Positions 56,682 to 64,000 of a DNA stretch of 64,000 nt are shown here, one piece after another (the first letter of the stretch is position 1; each line of letters opens with the position of its first letter). The position numbers and the translations under genes were made by a program. Source of the DNA: Fragilaria crotonensis (taxonomy: Eukaryota > Bacillariophyta > Fragilariophyceae > Fragilariales > Fragilariaceae); contig JAKSYS010000216.1 in assembly GCA_022925895.1 (NCBI GenBank), positions 1 to 64,000 of the forward strand, in the 5' to 3' direction. Below the pieces are notes generated by a model that worked only from the letters and a program-made list of their open reading frames with translations, was not told the origin of the DNA and made no database searches.

Positions 56682-58869
56682 TCAAAAGCGCGTAATGTTG
56701 CCATCATAAAGGAGATAATAATCTCCTCGTTCGAAATTATCCTGCCAGTTTGGATCGTACTGTGCCAACTCATCACCGTAGTCACAATCGGTCGTAGTGT
56801 TGGGATCGCAACATGTGCAACAGGAACAGATGATGGTGGTATTGACGGCTCCACAATCGGAACGAGCAAAGTCCCAATCAAGATTAACCAATTCCTCACA
56901 TAACAAAGATAAATTTCCAGTCAATTTTGGATTCCCATCCAAAAGAAGCGCCTCTTTATAGGAAGGAAGTGAACAAGATGAGTATAGTTAAAAGTCAGAC
57001 AATTTCCCACACAAAGATGTCAAAACTTACGAAGGGAGGACACGAATCCCAATTCCGTCGGAACGTTTCCTTCCAACTGGTTTCGGTTCAAGAAAAGGAA
57101 CTGCAAGCTAACCATGTTCCCGATTTCCGATGGAATTTTACCTGTGAACTGGTTGGCATCCAGATCTAGCAACACAAGTCTGTCAAGATCTTTCAACCAT
57201 GTTGGAAGCAGCTAACAACAAGGGAAGAAGAAGACGATAAAAAAAGCAGACAAATTCAGAAAGTGAGGAGAGATGCGACTTGGCGTGTTCGCCAAGGTTG
57301 GGTTTGTCTGAGTTTACTTACCCCAGTTCGTCCCGAGCGCTTTAGACTCAAATCCACAAGGTTTGTAAGACCTTGGTATTCCTCTGGAATAGACCCCGCA
57401 GTAAAGTTCGTACCCGCCATGAATAGATAAGTCAGCTTTGTTAGTTCACCAATCTCCGAAGGCATGCCCCCGGTGAATCCAGTTGAAGTCAAGTCTAGAT
57501 GATCCAACTCGGTCAAATTTCCAATAGTCTTGGTGGGGAATGAACCGGTGATGGGATTGTCGTAGAAAGCCAAAAATGAGAGGCTACCATTGGCAGGAAT
57601 GGAATCGGGAAACTCGGTGAGCTGGTTGTCATGGATATCAAGGATTGTGAGCGAAGGCAATCCCATGAGATGCACAGGCACCGTTCCATTAAGCAGATTG
57701 CCGGAAGCATCCAAGATTCGAAGGTTAGAAAGATCCTGAAGGAATGTGTCGTCCACGGTACCTGTGAATCCATTGCTATCAATGTACAGCCCGGTTAACT
57801 TGGTAAGTCCTTCCAGCACGCTCAAATCACCTGTCATGGTATTGTCGTCGACGGCAAAAACACGAAGATCGGTAAGGGAGGCAAGGGAATCCGGCAAGGA
57901 CCCGCCGATATCATTCGCCGAGAGGCTTAAAAACGTCATGGAAGTCCACTGATCAATCCAGCTAGGGAGGGATCCGGATATTGACGAGCCCGAGAATTCA
58001 ATAGAATTCAACTTCTTCAGGTTCTGCAGGGTATCCGGCAAGGACTCGACAAGAAAAATTTCTCGATAAAAGATGAAGCTTTCGAGTTCGGCGAGAAGAC
58101 CCAATTCGGAAGGAAGGCTACCAGTAAGGCCAATTCCAACTTGACACTCCTGGTGAGTCGAAATGTCGGTTCATAACGTAATCAAATGTCACAGAAGTGG
58201 GCACTTACAAAACTGAATCTTCTTGATCCGTTGACTGGTTTCATCGCAGGATGCTCCTTGCTCGTAGAAGTCATTTGTCCTTGTCCGCAAAATAACGTTC
58301 CAGAGACAGCATGTATTCGCCGCTTCCAAAAAGTTGCTCTGATCTAACCATTGCTCGCCACGGAGAGAGTAGTAGAAGACGACCAGAACATAACGTTCCA
58401 TCCAAGCGATCGATTCGTCCGACGTCGATTCGGTTGGTACATCGAGTCCCATGGACTCTACCATGAATTCAACAGCTCGGCTCTGTGGGCTGTCCAATTC
58501 GGCCAAGGATTCTGCGGAAGAGTATCCCTGTTGCACAACCCACGCCTCGACTGCCGCTCTACGATTGGCCATGACGGCAGGGCTCATTGTGGGAGACGTG
58601 TCGCCGATGCTGTCGTTCGGGTTGCCCGTACTTGCACTACTATTGTTTCTGGACAGCACGACCGCGAGAGAAATGATTGTTACCAACATGACAACGACCA
58701 TGATGATGAATGCAGGGATTAGCCAACGTCGTGCTCGGGGAGGAGACGGAGGCGATTCGGTCACCAACTGACGAGCACTTCCTTCGACAGGGAGGTCGCC
58801 TTCAGGAGAGATGCTCACACTCCTACCACTAGTAGGAGATCCAGCCTCATATTCTTCAGGGTTGCCCAT
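56682..58869 (-). CDS. leucine-rich-repeat membrane protein 1 (four exons, intact)
   Basis: Exons: 58209-58869, 57322-58139, 57031-57211 and 56682-56953 (1932 nt, 643 residues, phases consistent). Residues 1-48 are Ser/Pro-rich cytosolic tail; 49-73 form a single membrane helix (IPAFIIMVVVMLVTIISLAVV). The rest is probably extracytosolic (type II topology). A conserved segment (SIAWMERYVLVVFYYSLRGEQWLDQSNFL...CCLWNV) resembles the N-cap of plant-type LRRs. About ten LRRs of the xxLPxxLxxLxxLxxLxLxxNxxxG type follow, spread over exons 2-3. Exon 4 gives a Cys-rich cap (CGAV...CSCCTCCDPN...DC). There is no kinase domain. Such proteins form large families in diatoms; a recognition or adhesion role is inferred. 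Acceptor of exon 2 is AAG. Confidence 0.85.
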
Positions 58870-60307
58870 CGTTGCAATATTTGAGTTACACCAGGTTGAA
58901 AGCTTGAGTAATGTGATCGGGCGAAGTATCCGTCCAGTAACTTCTCATACGAAGACCTGAGAATCAATCGAATCCTGATGATTCCTGATGCAGAGGACGA
59001 AAGAACACGACTTGTGGTACAGTAATCGAATGAATCCTTGCCAGCTCAACGTCACCTCTATATATGCACAGTGCATATTCCAAATTAGTGACTATGTGTG
59101 TGACGTGTGTCTGGTACTATACGAATAACTGATGTCGTCGACCACATATTTAATTAAGAAGGATCATTTCACTTCAAAAATTTGCGTAACAACACCAGAA
59201 CACTTATGTACTACTGCATCAATCGGCAGGAGATCCGCTGCATACATCGGGGTAAACGCGTATTTTTCGGGTCGTGTGCATGTATCACTACACTATATGC
59301 TCTCTATATATACTGGTATGTATGTCATATCCATACACACAGCAGCTATTGTCCTCGATCATTTTATTTGGATCCTTTGTAATGTACTACTATGATATAC
59401 AGTACAAGTACGGAGTACGTCGTACAACGAGCAGTAGGTACTGTACAGTATGCTCGTATTCTCAACCCGCACATTTTGCATGAGCCGAGTACCTCGTACT
59501 CCAGCACAGTACATAGTGGAACATGTACTTGAAACTCGTACAGTAGTACTCCGAGTACAGTTGGGTTAGAAGCATAACGGCTAACAAGCAACATGCAAAC
59601 ATGCAGCATAAAGAAACACCTGCATTCCGCCCTACGGAGTATGTCATACGCGCATTCAACGAGTACTCCAGTATCCAGTATCCATATCTACTTTATAATG
59701 TCTACAGTCGTACCGTACTGGCGTATCGAGTATGATAGCAATCCCTTGCCCTTCGCACCGATGATGTTGTGCTTTCTGCCTCCATGAACTCGAAATTGAC
59801 AGAAAATGATGCCATCGCAGCACCAGGTAATCATAACATGCATCACAGTTGCAGCTTCTCTTGTTCAGGGACACTCATTGGTTGGATCACACCATGTTGA
59901 CATTATTGCACATGGAGGTGTCGCAATCTTGCCGAATTGGATTCCAGAGACGTGAAGAATGACATAGGATGCGGTTCATGGTTTGCCAGTCCCTTGAATC
60001 GATTGCAGTTGGCTACGAGCAACCATCCCATCTCCCTATTTGTGACACTGCAGAACTCTCGATTTCCTTGCTTCGTTCCCAGCACAATTGTATCTTCCCA
60101 CGTGCAGATGTATTGTGTATCGGGATGATGAAGGCTCAGGACCACCAGAAAAGAATGATGCATTTGCTCCGACGTATTACTTTTCCTGAGAGAATGTGGA
60201 CTGCCTCGCTGCTGCATCTTTCTCAAGTGCTAATCCTACATTTTTATGCGTTGACGTCAGTCGAGCATCCAATCCATAAAGTACACAACATCATTTGGTT
60301 TGCGAAC
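58870..60307. other. intergenic between the two LRR genes
   Basis: Contains GTAC-rich stretches at 59390-59560 and, from 59960 onward, the 3' flank of LRR gene 2 that is shared with LRR gene 1. Nothing else was recognised. Confidence 0.5.
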
Positions 60308-62477
60308 TTAGAGGCGCGTAATGTTCAAGTTGTTAAAGGAATAAACATCGCGATCGAAATCATTTCCCCAGTTGGGATCGAACTGTGCCGATTCATTACC
60401 GTACTTACAATCGGTCGCATTGTTGGGATCACAACACAGGCAACAGGTGCAGCTGATGGTGGCATTGGTAGCATTATTGACAGCTCCACAATCAGAACGA
60501 ACAAAGTATGTCGTACGAGTCTCCAATTCCTCACAGAGTAACGCTAAATTTCCAGACAAATTCGGGTTCCCATCCAAAAGTGCCCTTTTCAATAAATGAC
60601 GAAACGAAATGATGTCGTGTGAGACAATTGTGGTGCAACTGAAAGTGTGGCCCCACGGCACACACGCATATGTCAAGACTTACGAAGGGTGGACGCAAAT
60701 CCCAGTTCTGTCGGAACATTTCCTTTGAACTGGTTGTGGTTCAAGAAAAGGAATACCAAGTTCACCATGTTCCCGATAATGGTTGGAATTGTACCGTTGA
60801 GCTGGTTGCCATCCAAATCAAGAAGCACTATTCTGTCAAGATCTTTCAACCATGTTGGTAGAAGCTACGAAAGTAGAGGCATGGAAAACAAGCAGGATAA
60901 CTCAGAAAAAGGTGGATGTGACATGCAGTGGAAAGTATAAGTTCACGTACCCCAGTTCGTGCCGAGCTCTTGAGACTCAAATCCACGAGGCTGGTAAGAC
61001 TTTGGTACTCGTCTGGAATAGAGCCCGCGGTAAAGTTCACACCGGCCATGAAAAGATACGTCAGATCTGTTAATTCACCAATCTCCGAAGGCATTCCGCC
61101 GGTAAATCGAGTCGATGATAAGTCAAGATGACTCAACTTGGGCAAATTTCGGATGGTTTCGGTGGGGAATGAACCAGTGATGGGATTGTTGTAGAAAGCC
61201 AGGAGTGAGAGGCCGCTATTGGTAGGAATGGAATCGGGAAACTCGGTGAGCAGATTGTTATTGATGTCAAGGATTTCCAACAAAGGCAACCCCATGAGAT
61301 GCACTGGCACTGCTCCTTCGAGGAGGTTGCCAGAAACATCCAATATTTGAAGGTCGGAAAGATTCTGAAGAAAGGTACTGTCCACGGTACCAGTGAATCC
61401 ATTGCGATCGATGTATACATCGCTTAAATTGGTTAGTCCTTCCAACACGCTCAAATCCCCGGTCATGGAGTTGTCGTCGACGGCGAGAAGAAAAAGATTT
61501 GTAAGGGAGGCTAGGGAGTCTGGCAGGGATCCGCTGATTTCATTCGATGAGAGGCTTAAAGAAGTCATCGAAGTCCACTGACCAATCCAGCTAGGAATGC
61601 TACCGGATATTGTCGAGCCTGAACAATCAATGTAAGTCAACTGCTTCAGATTCTGTAGGGTGCTGGGAAAGAACCCGTCAAGGTACTCTTCGTTCAAAAG
61701 CATGAGGGTTTCGAGTTCAGCGAGAAGACCCAATTCGGAAGGAAGGCTACCAGCCAGGCCAATTCCAACTGTATGTTCTTGGTTAGCCGAATTCTCGATC
61801 CACATAGTACTGACACAAGCGACAGAAGTGGGCACTTACAAAACTGAAAATACTTGATCCGTTGACTGGTGTGATCGCATGATGCGCCTTGATCGTAGTA
61901 AACTCCCGATAGCTTCACCGCAACGTTCCAGATGCAGCATGAATTATCCGCGTCCAAAAAGTTGCTCTGAGCTAACCATTGCTCGCCATTAAGGGCATAG
62001 TAAAGACCGCAAGAGCGTAACGCTCCATCCAAGCGATCGATTCATCCGACGTAGTCTCGGTTGGAACATCAAGTCCCATGGACTCCGCCAAGAACTCTAC
62101 AGCTCGGCTCTGTGGGCTGTCCATTCGGCCAAGGATTCTGCGGAAGAGTATCCCTGTTGCACAATCCACGTCTCGATAGCCGCTTTACGATTGGACATGA
62201 CGATGGGGCTCATGGTCGGAGTAGCCTTGTCGATGCCGGTCGGGTCATCAGAATTATTGTTTCTGAACAGCTCGACCGCGAGAGCAATAATTGTTACGAA
62301 CATGACAACGACCATGATGACCAATGCAGGGACTAACCAACGTCGTCCTCGGGGAGGAGACGGAGGAGATTCGGTCACCAACTGACGAGCACTTCCTTCG
62401 ACAGGGAGGTCGCCCTCGATGCTCACACTCCCAGCATTAGTAAGAGATCCAGCCTCCAATTCTTTAGGGTTGACCAT
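60308..62477 (-). CDS. leucine-rich-repeat membrane protein 2 (disrupted paralogue)
   Basis: A close paralogue of the neighbouring LRR gene with the same exon lengths: 61840-62477, 60951-61768 (818 nt), 60684-60864 (181 nt) and 60308 to about 60582. Topology is the same: SPPSPPRGRRW, then one membrane helix, the N-cap segment, about ten LRRs and a Cys-rich end (CTCCLCCDPN). Relative to paralogue 1, exon 1 lacks one base at about 62122 (AA to A) and one at about 62010 (a T-run). Exon 4 also appears one base short at its acceptor (a G-run near 60583). All three are homopolymer contractions. With the two exon 1 bases counted, its length would equal paralogue-type phase. It is either a new pseudogene or damaged by assembly indels. 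Confidence 0.75.
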
Positions 62478-63060
62478 CGTTCCAACGTTATCAGAATTCC
62501 ACCAGATAGAAATGTTGAGTAATATGATCGTGCGAATGAAACTCGCACTGATACAATCATGTGTATCGCAACTCGTACAGTATCAATCGACCATGCCTTC
62601 ACTAAGTCGTATACCTACTACTACTGTAATACGCATGTAGAGCCAGTGTATGTCCACTAATCGAGCCGGCCATCACCTGCATTACTGTACGGTAGTACTG
62701 TCTTCTACTGAGTACTGGTACGGTGTTGGGTACTTCTCTCTGCAGAGGAGCATCCTGAGATTCGTATGTAAAGTCGACGTGAAATTTAATCTCTAGAGTA
62801 TATTTCAGGGAGTCGATTTTTTTCGAAAGCTCGATCGGCTCGATTAGGGGACATACACGGGCTCCCTAAATTCATGAAACAAATAAAGCCACCATGTAGG
62901 GCATAGCATATTCCCAAGTAGAAAAAACTCCGTGCTGTCGCCGTCTTAAAACGGAGGACTCGCGGTATTCTGAAGGTAGAGTATCAAGTAACACTAAAAA
63001 GTGTTAAAAAGCACAAGTACAATCAACAACAGCTGAACTAACATTAAGATTGGGATTGAG
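62478..63060. other. intergenic
   Basis: Promoter side of LRR gene 2. Nothing recognised beyond GTAC-type strings at about 62680-62730. Confidence 0.4.
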
Positions 63061-63069
63061 TCTCTTAAG

Positions 63070-63780
63070 CCCAAAAGGGGCATCCGCCATTTTGCATGAA
63101 AACCAGCACAAAGAAGAGTCGATCCGAGCAGCTGCAGCACAGGCACAGCGTCGCAAGGATGAAGAAGTATGTACTGCCAAGGCTGAAGCACGCTGGCTGA
63201 GGCCAAGAAGGCTGCTGCCGTTGCTGCAGCGGAGAAACAGCGCCTGGCGGAGGCTGCTGCTAAGGAACGACGTCGCGAACAAGAAGGCAGGCAACAGAGC
63301 TCTGCTCCCGACAGGCGCAGCATGAAAGCGATTCGAAAAATGCAGCCGAATGGCTGCGTTGGTTCAGAAATGTTGACAAGAGGAAGAACACGCCGCCAAG
63401 GATGCTGAAGCGGAAGCACGTTGTCGCGAACAAGCTGAGGCAAAGAAAGCGGCGGAAGTTGCTGCGTTGGCTCAATGTCGTCAGCAAGAACAAGAAACGT
63501 GCGGCTTAGGCTCCTGAAGCAGAAGCGTGTCGTCATGAACAGGTGGGCGAGATGAAGAAGGCCGCTGCTATATGTGGTGCAGCTGAGCGTCATCGTAAAA
63601 AGAGACAGAGCGCGAGGCTTAGGCCCAAGAAGCTGCTGAGAGGCGACGGCAGCAGGAGAAGGAGCAACAAAGAAAGGCCGAGAAACGCAAGGCTGCAAAA
63701 GAAGCTGCTCCCGCGTAGGAGGTCCTCCAACGAGCGTTCCCAAGATCAAGGAAGGGAGATCGGCGGGCATGATATCATCG
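63070..63780 (+). pseudogene. remains of an Ala/Lys/Glu/Arg-rich coiled-coil gene
   Basis: The plus strand encodes, in successive frames, peptides such as RAAAAQAQRRKDEE, AEKQRLAEAAAKERRREQE, AEQARRKAAEVAALA and AERRRQQEKEQQRKAEK, all of the repetitive coiled-coil kind. GCTTAG interrupts the same kind of segment at two places (near 63505 and 63617), and there are several frame changes. The long open frame on the opposite strand (62994-63806) is the antisense shadow of this biased composition. No family can be named. It is probably a decayed gene or exon. Confidence 0.45.
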
Positions 63781-64000
63781 AAATCTGTGGTAACGAGACC
63801 GCCCAAAGACTCGGCAGCAAAGCCAATGGCATCGTCGATGTTCGTTGCGGCGTTGCGGCTCGTGTTTTGTGTTATTCTGACTCTGGAGTCTGGAGTACTT
63901 GTGGTCTCAGGGTACTGTACCCACCACTGGTAGATAGTATTGCAATACGTAGAAGAGTACCGGGAAAAAGTTGCATTCGTTCCATATACGAAGCACGTAA
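63781..64000. other. window edge, nothing recognised
   Basis: Continues out of the coiled-coil remnant into GTAC-rich sequence. Confidence 0.3.

Noticed and set aside
62994-63806. 270-residue minus-strand frame
   Set aside because: Composition is the complement of an Ala/Lys/Glu coiled-coil sequence on the plus strand; it shows no domain of its own.

Overview
The window looks like nuclear DNA of a photosynthetic stramenopile, most likely a pennate diatom. The evidence is a plastid-targeted CP12-like protein with a TTTSAF-type bipartite presequence, short spliceosomal introns with GTAAGT donors, SmF, CHMP5/Vps60, a SUV3 helicase, a PEK/GCN2-like kinase, and tandem families of Kelch and single-pass leucine-rich-repeat (LRR) proteins. 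Species was inferred from these features, not matched.

Layout. 0.4-5 kb: a broken histidine acid phosphatase (minus) and a 7-bladed lactonase gene (plus). 5.4-6.8 kb: a degenerate Gfo/Idh/MocA-like protein. 7-12 kb: gene-poor, with a 1.45-kb TIR element (10,072-11,525). 12.1-13.7 kb: an eIF2-alpha-kinase-like protein kinase. 14,174-23,969: a 9.8-kb tyrosine-recombinase (DIRS/PAT/Ngaro-like) retroelement with split direct repeats A1...B1-A2-B2 that look identical, so it is recent. 24.7-25.3 kb: CHMP5. 26.8-43.9 kb: three tandem Kelch genes. The interval between the first and second holds a nest of DNA transposons at 29,968-34,535: an outer TIR element carries a hAT MITE at its left tip and a PIF/Harbinger-like element inside it; that element holds a second, which holds a third. 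44.6-45.2 kb: a small TIR element full of TGTCAGCA motifs. 46-55.5 kb: compact housekeeping genes (metallophosphatase, CP12-like, SUV3 helicase, an unknown organellar-type protein, SmF). 56.7-62.5 kb: two tandem four-exon LRR membrane proteins, one intact and one disrupted. 63-63.8 kb: remains of an Ala/Lys/Glu-rich coiled-coil gene.

Cross-cutting points. Several host genes (acid phosphatase, lactonase, SUV3, second LRR gene) carry small indels, mostly in homopolymers. Residual assembly error and pseudogenisation are both possible, and SUV3 and the LRR pair favour assembly error for at least some. The Kelch cluster shows an almost identical propeller-coding tract in copies 1 and 2, and copy 2 has gained a long internally repeated region with a higher-order 441-nt period. 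No tRNA, rRNA or CRISPR array was recognised.
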